Assembly: GCA_045811525.1 (NCBI GenBank)
Contig: JBJMTV010000030.1
Coordinates: forward strand, 62,001-126,000
Source: VAZQ01 sp045811525
Lineage (GTDB): Bacteria; Pseudomonadota; Alphaproteobacteria; Rhizobiales; Xanthobacteraceae
Reading direction: 5' to 3'
DNA length: 64,000 bases
The position numbers were made by a program, and so were the translations under genes. This document shows, one piece after another, positions 14,960 through 25,380 of the stretch. Under the pieces are notes generated by a model. It worked only from the letters and a program-made list of their open reading frames with translations. It was not told where the DNA came from and ran no database searches. The stretch's first letter is position 1, and each line of letters opens with the position of its first letter.

Positions 14960-17335
14960 ATGAACGAGCCATCTGCGTCGAGCTATGTGGGACGGTCGAT
15001 CCTGCGCCGCGAGGACCGTCGCCTGCTTACAGGCAAAGGGCAGTTCGTCGCTGATCTCGCGTTCCCGCACATGCTGCACGCGGTATTCGTGCGCAGCCCG
15101 GTGGCGCACGCGCGCATCCTTGGTATCAACGTCGCGCGCGCAGCGAATGCGCCGGGCGTTGCCTACATTCTCGCCGGTGCCGAGCTCGCGCTGCTGCTGC
15201 CGCCTGTCCCCGATACGCAACTCTCGTTGCCGCGCAAATGGACCGCGCAGGTGCAGCATCAATTCATCAATCCGCAGCAGCCGCTGCTCGCTCACGACAA
15301 AGCGCGGCACGTCGGTGAGGCATTGGCCGTGGTCGTTGCCGAGACGCGTCATGCGGCGGAGGATGCGGCCCAGCTCATTGAGCTGGATCTCGAGCCGTTG
15401 CCGGCGGTCGTCGATCCGGAGCGCTCGCTCGGCCTCGGTGCACCCATTGTGCACGAGCACTTCGCCACGAACCTGATCGGTGCCTTCACCATCGGCAAAG
15501 GTAACGTTGCTGCGGCTCTGGCAAAGGCTCCGCACACGCTCAAGCGTCGCCTGCAGCATCACCGCTATGCTGCGGCGCCGATGGAATGCCGTGGCGTCGT
15601 TGCCTTGCACGAAGCGCGCACGGACAGCGTCACCATCTGGTCGGCCACCCAAGTGGTGCATTGGGTACGGCGCGAAGCCGCAACGGTACTGCGGCTTCCC
15701 GAGGCACGCATCCGCTGCATCGCCCCGGACGTGGGCGGCGGCTTCGGCCTCAAGGGCCACGTCTATCCCGAGGACCTGTTGATCCCGTTCCTGGCGCGCC
15801 GGCTCGGGCGGCCAGTGCAATGGATCGAGGACCGCCGCGAGCACCTGATGTGCTCGTGTCATTCACGTGATCAGATCCACGATGTCGAGATCGGGTTTGA
15901 CGCTGAGGGGCGCATCCTCGCCCTGCGCGATGATTTTCTCGTCGACTGCGGCGCCTGGAATCCGATCGGTGCCGGCGTGGTCTACAATACCGCGGTGCAT
16001 CTCCTCGGGCCCTATAAGATCGATGCAGTCGCGATCTCTGCCCGCATCGCCGCCACCAACAAGGTGCCGAACGCACCCTATCGCGGTGCAGGCAGGCCGG
16101 AAGCCGCATTCGCGATGGAGCGCGCGATTGATCTCGTCGCCGCAAAGCTCGGCCTCGAGCCGGCCGAGGTGAGGCTTCGCAACATGATCCAAGCGCACGA
16201 GATGCCCTATCGCATGGGCATTCCCTACCGCGACGGTGAGCCGATCGTCTATGACGGCGGCGACTATCCCGGCGCGCTGCAAAAGGTGCTTGCGAGGCTC
16301 GGCGGCCTTGAGAGCTTCCGCGAGCGCCAGCGCGTCGCACGGCAGGAGGGCCGCCATTTTGGTATCGGCCTTGGCTGCTATGTCGAGGGCACGGGCGTTG
16401 GACCGTTCGAGAGCGCGACCGTGCGCATCGATCCTTCCGGCAAGGTCTATGTGTCGTCCGGTGCTTGTCCACAAGGACAGGGCATGGAGACGATCTTCGC
16501 CCAGGTGGTCGCGGACGCTTGGTCAGTCGCGCCCGATGATGTCGTACTCTCGTTGGCCGACACCGCCGGCATCGCCATTGGCTTCGGCACCATTGCCAGC
16601 CGCACCACCGTCACGCTCTCCGCCGCCATTCATGGCGCGAGCGAGCGTCTGCGCATCAAGGTGTTCGATATCGCCGCCAACATTTTGGAATGCTCAGCCG
16701 GTGACCTCGAATTGCGCAAAGGAAGCGTCGGCATTCTCGGCGTACCTGGTGCGGAGGTCACGCTCGCCAAGGTGGCGCAGGCCGCGCGTCCCGGCTGGGA
16801 CCATGGCCGGCCGCCCGGCATGGATGCGGGTCTCGAGGAGACATTCTATTTCGAGCCGCCAACCGTCACCTGGTCCTACGCGGTACATGCGGCGACAGTG
16901 GAGGTCGACGTCGAGCTCGGACGCGTGCGCATCGACCAATATGCCATCGCCCATGATTGTGGCGTGGTGGTCAATCCGCTGTTGGTCGAGGGCCAGATCA
17001 TCGGTGGCGCGGTGCAAGGGATCGGCGGTGCGCTCCTCGAGGAGCTGAACTATGAGACGGACGGCCAGCTGCTCAACGTCTCATTCATGGATTACCTCTT
17101 GCCGACTTCCTGCGATGCCCCGCATTTCGAGCTGATGCATCAGCACTCGCCATCGGCGCTCAATCCGCTTGGGGTGAAGGGCGTCGGTGAGGGCGGGCCG
17201 ATCGCGCCGCCAGCGGTTATCGCCAATGCCGTTGCCGATGCGCTGCGGCCGCTCGAGGTTGAGTTCAATCGCACGCCGATCAAGCCGCAGCAGATCGTCG
17301 CCGCGGCTCGCTCGACGCCGCTTGCATCGCCCTGA
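14960..17335 (+). CDS. Xanthine dehydrogenase/aldehyde oxidase-family molybdenum-binding subunit
   Basis: A 791-residue protein of CoxL/XdhB type, which holds the Mo-molybdopterin cofactor. The N-terminal a/b hammerhead begins GRSILRREDRRLLTGKGQFV. The first cofactor-binding block shows RCIAPDVGGGFGLKGHVYPE. The active-site loop reads APYRGAGRPEA near residue 373, the form II-type PYRGAGR rather than the CO dehydrogenase form with a catalytic Cys. The base-catalyst Glu is E744 in VKGVGEGGP. Family members usually need separate FAD and 2Fe-2S subunits, and neither is encoded nearby. The start was chosen as the ATG after a weak upstream frame. The substrate is unknown. It is followed after 2 bp by a PPTase gene. 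Confidence 0.88.
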   Translation: MNEPSASSYVGRSILRREDRRLLTGKGQFVADLAFPHMLHAVFVRSPVAHARILGINVARAANAPGVAYILAGAELALLLPPVPDTQLSLPRKWTAQVQHQFINPQQPLLAHDKARHVGEALAVVVAETRHAAEDAAQLIELDLEPLPAVVDPERSLGLGAPIVHEHFATNLIGAFTIGKGNVAAALAKAPHTLKRRLQHHRYAAAPMECRGVVALHEARTDSVTIWSATQVVHWVRREAATVLRLPEARIRCIAPDVGGGFGLKGHVYPEDLLIPFLARRLGRPVQWIEDRREHLMCSCHSRDQIHDVEIGFDAEGRILALRDDFLVDCGAWNPIGAGVVYNTAVHLLGPYKIDAVAISARIAATNKVPNAPYRGAGRPEAAFAMERAIDLVAAKLGLEPAEVRLRNMIQAHEMPYRMGIPYRDGEPIVYDGGDYPGALQKVLARLGGLESFRERQRVARQEGRHFGIGLGCYVEGTGVGPFESATVRIDPSGKVYVSSGACPQGQGMETIFAQVVADAWSVAPDDVVLSLADTAGIAIGFGTIASRTTVTLSAAIHGASERLRIKVFDIAANILECSAGDLELRKGSVGILGVPGAEVTLAKVAQAARPGWDHGRPPGMDAGLEETFYFEPPTVTWSYAVHAATVEVDVELGRVRIDQYAIAHDCGVVVNPLLVEGQIIGGAVQGIGGALLEELNYETDGQLLNVSFMDYLLPTSCDAPHFELMHQHSPSALNPLGVKGVGEGGPIAPPAVIANAVADALRPLEVEFNRTPIKPQQIVAAARSTPLASP

Positions 17336-17337
17336 AC

Positions 17338-17976
17338 GTGATTACGCTCCAGGACAGGCATTCGTCACTGCAGGCCGCATTGACGGACTTGCGAGTGCCG
17401 GGGGTGCTGATCGGCCAGCGTGCGATTGCCGCCGGTGACGAGCGCCGGCTGCTCCCTGCCGAGCTGCCGATGCTCGCGCGCAGCGTCGAAAAGGTGCGGC
17501 GCGCCAGCGGAGCGGCACGCGCTCTCGCACGCGAGCTATTGGTGCCGCTCGGCCATGAGGGTTGGCCGATTCTCAAGGCGCAGGCCGGCGCGCCGATATG
17601 GCCGCCCGGCATCGTCGGGTCGCTGGCGCATGACGACAAAATTGCCATGGCAGCCTTGGCGAGGCGCGATGATGTTGCGGGATTGGGCATCGATGTCGAG
17701 CCTGCCGAGATGCTTCCAGCCGATGTGCTGGAGCTCGTCACCACCGCGCAGGAGCGCAGGCGCATCAGCGACGACCCCTGCGGCGGGCGTCTCATCTTTG
17801 TCGCGAAGGAGGCGGTCTACAAAGCCGTCTACCCGCTTGATCGAATTTTCCTCGAGCACCACGACGTCGAGGTCAGCCTGCACGATGGCAAGGCTCGAGT
17901 ATGCAACGGACGCGTTGTTGACCTGCGTCTCGCCGTCTCAACGCATCTCATGGCGCTGGCGTGGATAGGGGTATAG
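17338..17976 (+). CDS. 4'-phosphopantetheinyl transferase (EntD/Sfp-like)
   Basis: A 212-residue enzyme that moves phosphopantetheine from CoA to carrier-protein serines. It carries the family motifs in order: GSLAHDD (around residue 98), GLGIDVEPA with the Mg-binding Asp (around 120), and FVAKEAVYKAVYP (around 153) with the Glu and Lys of the third motif. The length and motif order fit the EntD-type group. The GTG start lies 2 bp after the upstream stop, so it is almost certainly co-translated with the molybdenum subunit, an odd pairing because that enzyme carries no carrier domain. No carrier protein or synthase gene is in the window, so the target is unknown. Confidence 0.88.
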   Translation: MITLQDRHSSLQAALTDLRVPGVLIGQRAIAAGDERRLLPAELPMLARSVEKVRRASGAARALARELLVPLGHEGWPILKAQAGAPIWPPGIVGSLAHDDKIAMAALARRDDVAGLGIDVEPAEMLPADVLELVTTAQERRRISDDPCGGRLIFVAKEAVYKAVYPLDRIFLEHHDVEVSLHDGKARVCNGRVVDLRLAVSTHLMALAWIGV

Positions 17977-17985
17977 CGCGCGCGC

Positions 17986-18612
17986 TCAGGAGCTTGCGGT
18001 GACCGTCTCGTGCGGCGGAGGGGTGGGGGAGGGCTCGCTCACTGTGGCACGCGAACGCATCTTTGCGGAGCGGCGGGCTGCCCATTTCTCTTTCTGCGTA
18101 CGGAAGAAGTCCGCATATTTCGGAGCCTCGAAGTCGAGCAAGGTGCCGCCCGAGGAGAAGTGGCGAATGAAGACCTTGCCGATGGCATAGGTCGCCGCCG
18201 CCGAGAGCGCCGGCATGATGAGCGAGCCGACCGCGGTGCCCACCAGCGGCACTGCCTTCAGCACGCTTGCGAACCCCATTCCGCTCGTGGCGGGTATGGT
18301 CGACCCAACCAGCCCGGCAATCAGCGACTTGCCGCGGTTGTCGGAGAACGGCACGTCATAGATCGCCGACAACCGACGCAGCATCTGGATCTGCACGCCC
18401 GCGACGCTCGCGACATCTACCAGCGGTATGGGAATGAGCCCTGCACCGCCGCCCCATAAAGCGAAGCGATCGACAAGCCTCGCCGCAATCTCGTCGCGGC
18501 TCTCATCCGTGACGCCGCGGTCAGCATGCGGTGTGACGAATTCCGGCGATCCTTGAGTGGATGCTTGAGCCGATGCTTGGGCCTTGTCGGACGCAAACGG
18601 TTCGTCGGCCAT
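17986..18612 (-). CDS. DUF697-type membrane-associated protein
   Basis: A 208-residue protein from the ATG at 18612, behind AAGGA. The first 35 residues are polar and Ala/Gln/Ser-rich. Residues 45-155 contain DUF697-like features: DEIAARLVDRFALWGGGAGL then PIPLVDVASVAGVQIQMLRRL and SAIYDVPFSDNRGKSL, then two hydrophobic segments (LIAGLVGSTIPATSG...; VPLVGTAVGSLIMPALSAAA). The C-terminal tail is basic and Pro-rich. The domain occurs in YcjF-like and GTPase-linked inner-membrane proteins of unknown role. It ends 9 bp from the convergent PPTase stop. Confidence 0.72.
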   Translation of the reverse strand: MADEPFASDKAQASAQASTQGSPEFVTPHADRGVTDESRDEIAARLVDRFALWGGGAGLIPIPLVDVASVAGVQIQMLRRLSAIYDVPFSDNRGKSLIAGLVGSTIPATSGMGFASVLKAVPLVGTAVGSLIMPALSAAATYAIGKVFIRHFSSGGTLLDFEAPKYADFFRTQKEKWAARRSAKMRSRATVSEPSPTPPPHETVTASS

Positions 18613-18790
18613 ATCTGCGGATCCTTTTCTGGCGCCGGCTTTCCGCTGACGGGATCGCGCACGCCTCACGCCGCGCGCGTTGCGGGAAGCAAGCAAGGCT
18701 AGCACAGGCGTGCGACTCGTGCCAAGCGCGAGCGGTGCTCCGCACAGTAGAGGCTGCGCGGGAGCTGAGATGGACGGCCGCCGCGGCGGC

Positions 18791-20653
<1,863 letters not shown>

Positions 20654-20695
20654 TGTTCTTCTCCCGTAAGCAGCCGGTTGTAATTGAGTGTCACT

Positions 20696-21091
20696 TCAGC
20701 GCACATAGCCGAAGAAGCAGAGCACGGCCCCGATCGCGAGGAGCACAATGGGCGCCACCAGCATCCCCTGGGGATGCTTGAGCAGCCAGCGGCCCATTCC
20801 CTCGGACTGCTGCGGCACGAGGATGCGCACTGCGCCCCCAATTACCAACAGCCAGCCGAGGAGGGTGATGAGCACGCGCCAGCTCGCCACCCATATGTTG
20901 TGCGTGAGCAGGATCGCGAGCCCGGCGGCCAGGGTCAGCACGCCGCTCACATAGATCAGGGCCGGACTCCGCAAGCCGTCATCGGCGATGCGCCGGTAAT
21001 GATCTCTGTTGGCCAGCATGCCGATGGCAATGGCAACCAGCACCGGCCCGATCAAGCGGGCCAGGAAAACCGATGTGCTGGAGATGGGCAT
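20696..21091 (-). CDS. Four-helix membrane protein of unknown function in the TPP-riboswitch operon
   Basis: A 131-residue, very hydrophobic protein with four likely helices: about 9-25 (LARLIGPVLVAIAIGMLA), 45-63, 68-88 (WRVLITLLGWLLVIGGAV), and 108-128 (MLVAPIVLLAIGAVLCFFG). No signal peptide, catalytic motif or transporter signature is visible. It lies directly under the TPP riboswitch and 42 bp before thiC, so it should respond to thiamine pyrophosphate. This suggests but does not prove a role in thiamine or pyrimidine precursor handling. I do not recognise a named family. Confidence 0.75.
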   Translation of the reverse strand: MPISSTSVFLARLIGPVLVAIAIGMLANRDHYRRIADDGLRSPALIYVSGVLTLAAGLAILLTHNIWVASWRVLITLLGWLLVIGGAVRILVPQQSEGMGRWLLKHPQGMLVAPIVLLAIGAVLCFFGYVR

Positions 21092-21100
21092 GAATTAAGT

Positions 21101-21205
21101 GTCCTGTCCCTTCGCCGGCATGACCCGGATCAGGTTCAAAGGGTTTCCGCGGCACCCTGCGACAGGATCGGCGAACTCTCAGCTCCCGGACCGGAGCTCC
21201 CCTCG
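21101..21205 (-). promoter_or_regulatory. TPP riboswitch (THI element)
   Basis: The minus strand contains the hallmark blocks of the thiamine pyrophosphate aptamer: GGGAGCTGAGAG (CTGAGA at 21181-21176), CAGGGTGCCGCGGAAACC, then CCTTTGAACCTGATCCGGGT, followed by CATGCCGGCGAAGGGA. It ends about 10 bases before the start codon of the four-helix membrane protein, whose AGGACA ribosome binding site lies right at the 3' end. Ligand binding probably blocks translation initiation, although an added transcription effect cannot be excluded. It controls the membrane-protein-thiC operon. Confidence 0.96.
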
Positions 21206-21471
21206 GAACAGCGGTAATGTAGGCGCCCCTGCGGGGGTGTCAACGTGCGGGTCGGAGTGCACCGGGAGTTTGCCCCGCATTGCCGTGCTGCAGCGCGGCG
21301 CGAGATGTCCGGCGACGCTTTCAGCAGTCCGCGTGACGAGCTTGCGGCAAGTATGATGTGCGCTTCTGCACCGCCGCAACGCGGGGCATCGCGGCAAAAC
21401 CCATTGACGTCGCGCCGCACACTCGCAACAGTGAAAATGCCGGTCCTAGCCGCACGGGGCAATCCGTACTC

Positions 21472-22551
21472 ATGGCGTCCAATCAGGGGCACCGGCTCCG
21501 CCTCGACAGCGTCAGCCATAGGTTCGGCGATGTGGTCGCCGTGCACGACATCAGTCTGGACGTGACTGGCGGCGAGCTTGTCGCCCTCCTCGGGCCATCC
21601 GGCTGCGGGAAATCGACGCTGTTGCGCATCGTCTCCGGCTTTATCCGTCAAAGCCAAGGCCGCGTGCTGTTCGATGAGGACCCAGTCGATCACCTGCCGC
21701 CGAGCCGACGCGGCGTTGGCATCGTCTTTCAGAACTACGCGTTGTTTCCGCACATGACCGTGGCGCAGAACGTTGCCTACGGGCTCGAGGCGCACAAATG
21801 GCCACGGGCCAGGATCGGCGCGCGCGTCGCCGAGATGCTTGACCTGGTGCACATGAGCGAGCTCGCCCAGCGTCGACCACGCGAGCTTTCCGGTGGTCAG
21901 CAGCAGCGGGTTGCCTTGGCGCGCTGTCTCGCGATTGGTCCCAAAGTGCTGTTGCTCGACGAGCCGTTCGCCGCGTTGGACAAGAATCTGCGCCTCGACA
22001 TGCAGATCGAGGTCAAGCGTCTGCAGCGCGGCCGTGGCATCACCACGGTCCTCGTCACACACGACCAGGAGGAGGCGCTGTCAATGGCTGACCGGATTGG
22101 CGTAATGGCCGCAGGGCGCATCGAGCAGGTATCCTCCCCAACCGAGATTTACGACAGTCCGCGCACGCTGTTTGTCAATCGCTTCGTCGGTGCGGCGAAC
22201 GTGCTGCCCGCCGAGGTCGTGCATGAGGGGGGTGGTGCCGTGCGCATCAGCGGGAGCACCGTTCTGCCCGTGCCCCAGGCGGCTTCTCTCGCGGCCGGGA
22301 GTAAGGTGTTGTTGTGCATGCGGCCCGAGCAATTGCGGCTTGATGCGCAGCCCGGTCCGGCGCGCATCCCCGCTCTGATCAAAACCGTCATGCCGCTTGG
22401 GCCGAACGTTATTTATGAGCTCGAGCTTGCGTCGGGCCTCTCGCTCAAGATCAGTGAGCCACGCGAGCGAGGGCAAGCCATACGCGGAGCCGGTGAGAGC
22501 GTCCACGTGACTGTGCTCGCAACGGCATGCCGCCTTTTTCCGCTACAATGA
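21472..22551 (+). CDS. Spermidine/putrescine-type ABC transporter ATP-binding protein (PotA-like)
   Basis: A 360-residue ATPase from the ATG at 21472. Walker A GPSGCGKST is at residues 41-49, Q-loop VFQNYALFPH near 86, signature LSGGQQQR at 139-146, and Walker B VLLLDEP at 159-165. The last 90 residues form a TOBE-type regulatory domain (LLCMRPEQLRLD region). It is first in a four-gene ABC operon divergent from the TPP-riboswitch operon. The PotA/FbpC group imports polyamines, iron or related organic cations; substrate not determined. A longer frame to 21358 lies in the leader region and is unlikely. Confidence 0.9.
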   Translation: MASNQGHRLRLDSVSHRFGDVVAVHDISLDVTGGELVALLGPSGCGKSTLLRIVSGFIRQSQGRVLFDEDPVDHLPPSRRGVGIVFQNYALFPHMTVAQNVAYGLEAHKWPRARIGARVAEMLDLVHMSELAQRRPRELSGGQQQRVALARCLAIGPKVLLLDEPFAALDKNLRLDMQIEVKRLQRGRGITTVLVTHDQEEALSMADRIGVMAAGRIEQVSSPTEIYDSPRTLFVNRFVGAANVLPAEVVHEGGGAVRISGSTVLPVPQAASLAAGSKVLLCMRPEQLRLDAQPGPARIPALIKTVMPLGPNVIYELELASGLSLKISEPRERGQAIRGAGESVHVTVLATACRLFPLQ

Positions 22552-22576
22552 GCCCCAGCAGTAGGAGCCGAGAGAG

Positions 22577-23620
22577 ATGATCGTTGACCGCAGAGAGCTC
22601 ATCCGCCGCAGCGCCGCGATGGGCGCAGCCACGCTCGTGCCATCGCACGCCTGGGCGCAGGGAAAGACGCTCGTCGCCGCCACGTTCCCCGGCACCTGGA
22701 ACGAGGCGCAACGCAATATTCTGGTGCCGGCCTTCCGCAAGGCAACGGGTGCCTCAGTGACCCTATCCGTGATTCTGGGCACCGATCAGGTCGCGCGACT
22801 GCAGGCCGCGAAAGGCGGGCGCCCGCCCTTCGATGTTGCCATCTTCGACTCGCCGCAGGTGCTCGACGCCGCGCGCGAAGGGCTGATCGTCGAATACCCG
22901 GTCGCCAAATCGCCGCGCTACGGCGAGCTGCTGCCATCCTTCCAGGACAGGTGGGGCCCGAAGATCACCATGCAGGTGATCGGCATCGGCTACAATCCGA
23001 AAAAGATCACCGCTCCGCCCAAGAGCTGGGACGAGCTTTGGGAGCCGAAATACAAGGGCCGCGTGGGGCTGACGGCTCTCAACAGCCAGCTCGGCATCGC
23101 GTTTCTTGCCGAGCTCAATCGCCTCAAGGGCGGAACGGAGGAGAACTTCGAGCCGGCATTCAAGGCCTTGCGCGAGCTCCTGCCGAATGTCGGCGCGGTC
23201 GCTGCCAATCTCGGCGCCTTCGCCACGCTCTGGCAGCAGGAGCAGATCGATATTGCCCCTTACAACTTCAACTTCGTGCAGACCTTGAAGGGCAAGGATG
23301 TGCCGGTCGAGCTCGCGATTCCGTCGACCGGCCCGGTGGGTTGGGCCACCAGCCTGCACCTCGTTGCCAACGCCGCCGAGCCCGAGCTCGCGGTGAAATA
23401 CATCGACGAGCACCTCGATGCCGGGATCCAGGCGCAGATGCTCAAGCCGCCCTACGATGTGATCCCGACCAATGCCAAGGTGCCGCTTGAGGGCGCCGTC
23501 ACCACTGCCATCGCCAAGACCAAGGACGACCTGGCCCGGATCCGTACCGTCGATTGGGACAAGCTCAATCCACAGCGTGGTGCGCTGATTGACCGTTTCA
23601 ACCGCGAGATCAAGCTCTAA
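22577..23620 (+). CDS. ABC transporter periplasmic substrate-binding protein (PotD/extracellular solute-binding family 1)
   Basis: A 347-residue binding protein. The leader VDRRELIRRSAAMGAATLV, ending HAWAQG, is a twin-arginine-like signal. The mature part has TFPGTWNEAQRNILVPAF, DVAIFDSPQ, KSWDELWEPKYKGRVGL (the conserved W-x-x-L-W-x-P-x-x-K-G hinge element), and later PSTGPVGWATSLHLV. The fold is that of PotD-, FbpA- and ThiB-like proteins; ligand undecided. It is the second gene of the operon, 25 bp after the ATPase gene with GAGAGA as a weak ribosome binding site. Confidence 0.9.
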   Translation: MIVDRRELIRRSAAMGAATLVPSHAWAQGKTLVAATFPGTWNEAQRNILVPAFRKATGASVTLSVILGTDQVARLQAAKGGRPPFDVAIFDSPQVLDAAREGLIVEYPVAKSPRYGELLPSFQDRWGPKITMQVIGIGYNPKKITAPPKSWDELWEPKYKGRVGLTALNSQLGIAFLAELNRLKGGTEENFEPAFKALRELLPNVGAVAANLGAFATLWQQEQIDIAPYNFNFVQTLKGKDVPVELAIPSTGPVGWATSLHLVANAAEPELAVKYIDEHLDAGIQAQMLKPPYDVIPTNAKVPLEGAVTTAIAKTKDDLARIRTVDWDKLNPQRGALIDRFNREIKL

Positions 23621-23685
23621 CAACAAGCTGCTGGTCTAAGCTGAGAAGCGCCTAAAGCAATCCTGGAAGCAGGGGGTCGGCGAGC

Positions 23686-24516
23686 ATGGCCGGGTCGCGA
23701 TCCTATCTGCTCCTGCCGCTCGGCGCATTGTTCGCTGCCTTCTTCCTCGCGCCTCTGATCGTGCTGCTCACGCTCTCGCTCGCCACGGACACCGGCATGA
23801 GCGCGCTCACGCCCGCGCACTACCTCAAGTTCTTCACGGATAGCTTCAACTACTCAATTCTTGTCGACACGCTCGCGCTTGGAGTCAAGGCAACGCTGGT
23901 GTGCCTCATCTTCGGCTATCCCATTGCCTGGCTCTGCGCGCGCGCAACTCCGCGCTGGCAGAGCGTGCTGGTATTCCTGGTGATCCTGCCGATTCTCACC
24001 AGCGTCGTCGTGCGCACGTTCTCCTGGATCGTTATTCTCGGTCGGCAAGGTGTGCTCAATCAGGTGGCGCTCGCTCTAGGTCTGGTCCAGGAGCCCATCC
24101 GGCTCCTTTACACGGAGGCTGGGGTGATCATGGTTCTGGCGCAGGTGCAGATGCCGTTGATGGTGCTGCCCATCCTGACCGTGCTGAGCAGGATCGACCC
24201 GAGCCTGGCCGATGCCTCACGGGCGCTCGGCGCCGGGGAGTGGCGCACGTTGCGCCGCGTGACGATCCCGCTTTCCCTCCCCGGCGTGATCGCCGGCTGC
24301 ATCCTGACCTACAGCGCCTGCGTCACCGCTTTTGTGACGCAAACCTTGATCGGCGGCGCGCGCCTCATCTACATGCCACTGCACATCTATCAGCAGGCCA
24401 TCGGCGCCAATAACTGGCCCTTCGCCGCCGCCATTTCGGTCATCTTCATGGTCGCTGTGCTCGCCGCCGTTGCTCTCCTCGCAACCCTGGCCCGGCATGC
24501 AGGCTCGCATGCTTAG
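23686..24516 (+). CDS. ABC transporter permease (PotB-like)
   Basis: A 276-residue inner-membrane protein with six helices. The cytoplasmic EAA loop reads DASRALGAGEWRTLRRVTIP then LSLPGVIAG, which contacts the ATPase. The first helix begins YLLLPLGALFAAFFLAP. It pairs with the next gene's permease to form the translocation pore. The start ATG at 23686 lies about 65 bp downstream of the binding-protein stop and has GGGGGTCGG upstream. Confidence 0.92.
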   Translation: MAGSRSYLLLPLGALFAAFFLAPLIVLLTLSLATDTGMSALTPAHYLKFFTDSFNYSILVDTLALGVKATLVCLIFGYPIAWLCARATPRWQSVLVFLVILPILTSVVVRTFSWIVILGRQGVLNQVALALGLVQEPIRLLYTEAGVIMVLAQVQMPLMVLPILTVLSRIDPSLADASRALGAGEWRTLRRVTIPLSLPGVIAGCILTYSACVTAFVTQTLIGGARLIYMPLHIYQQAIGANNWPFAAAISVIFMVAVLAAVALLATLARHAGSHA

Positions 24517-25345
24517 TGCAAGCTCTCCGCAATCGACGCGCACCCGTGTCGATTGGGAGGCCCTCTCGGTGCGGCTCGTATTCGGCGCGGTCGCTGCTGT
24601 TGCGATGCTATTTCTGGTGGCCCCCACAGTCATTGTGTTACTCACCTCGTTCACAGCGTCGCCATCGCTCAAATTTCCACCGCAGGGACTTTCGCTGCGG
24701 TGGTACCTCGCCCTTCTCGACGCCGACCAGATGCAGGCGGCGGCCTGGAACAGCCTTGTCGTGGCCCTCTGGACCACGCTCATCTCGGTGCTGCTCGGCA
24801 CGCCCGCCGCACTCGCGATCGCGACGAGCCGCTCGCGGCTGGTACGTGCGTGCGATCTCCTGTTCATGTCGCCGCTGCTTCTTCCCGCACTCGCTTTCGG
24901 CTTCGCCGCCTTGATCTTTGTCCACAAGCTCGGCTTGTCGCCGAGCATCCCGTTTCTCGTCCTCGGTCACGTCATTGTTTGCGTCCCATTCGTTCTGCGC
25001 ACGACCATTGCGGCCCTCTCGCAGCTCGATCGAGCGCTGCTCGATGCGTCGGCGAGTCTCGGCGCCGGGCAATGGCGTACCTTTCGCAAGATCACGCTGC
25101 CACTGATCGCGCCGGGGCTCGGCGCCGGAGCGTTCCTCGCCTTCATGGCGTCGTTCGACAACGTGCCGGTGTCGCTCTTTCTTGCCGACGAGCGCACGGA
25201 GGTGCTGCCGATACACCTGTGGCAGCAGATCGAGACCAATCTCGACGTGCGTACCGCGGCTGTATCAGGTCTGATCGTGCTTGCGACCCTGATCCTGATG
25301 CTCGCGGCCGAGCGCCTGGCGGGCCTCACGCGTTATTTGCGCTGA
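24509..25345 (+). CDS. ABC transporter permease (PotC-like)
   Basis: A 278-residue second permease. It has six helices and the EAA loop DASASLGAGQWRTFRKITLP followed by LIAPGLGAGAFLAF. The ATG at 24509 overlaps the previous stop by 8 bp. In-frame ATGs at 24497 and 24470 are alternatives that would overlap further. It completes the importer operon: ATPase, binding protein, two permeases. The uraH-like gene follows 35 bp later and may be the fifth gene of the operon. Confidence 0.92.
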   Translation: MLSASSPQSTRTRVDWEALSVRLVFGAVAAVAMLFLVAPTVIVLLTSFTASPSLKFPPQGLSLRWYLALLDADQMQAAAWNSLVVALWTTLISVLLGTPAALAIATSRSRLVRACDLLFMSPLLLPALAFGFAALIFVHKLGLSPSIPFLVLGHVIVCVPFVLRTTIAALSQLDRALLDASASLGAGQWRTFRKITLPLIAPGLGAGAFLAFMASFDNVPVSLFLADERTEVLPIHLWQQIETNLDVRTAAVSGLIVLATLILMLAAERLAGLTRYLR

Positions 25346-25380
25346 GTCTCTATTGCGCTGAGTCTCTGGCGGAGACCGAC

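Noticed and set aside
15750..16472. A minus-strand Arg-rich frame of 240 codons inside the molybdenum-enzyme gene
   Set aside because: Composition is that of an antisense frame in high-GC DNA, with no motif.
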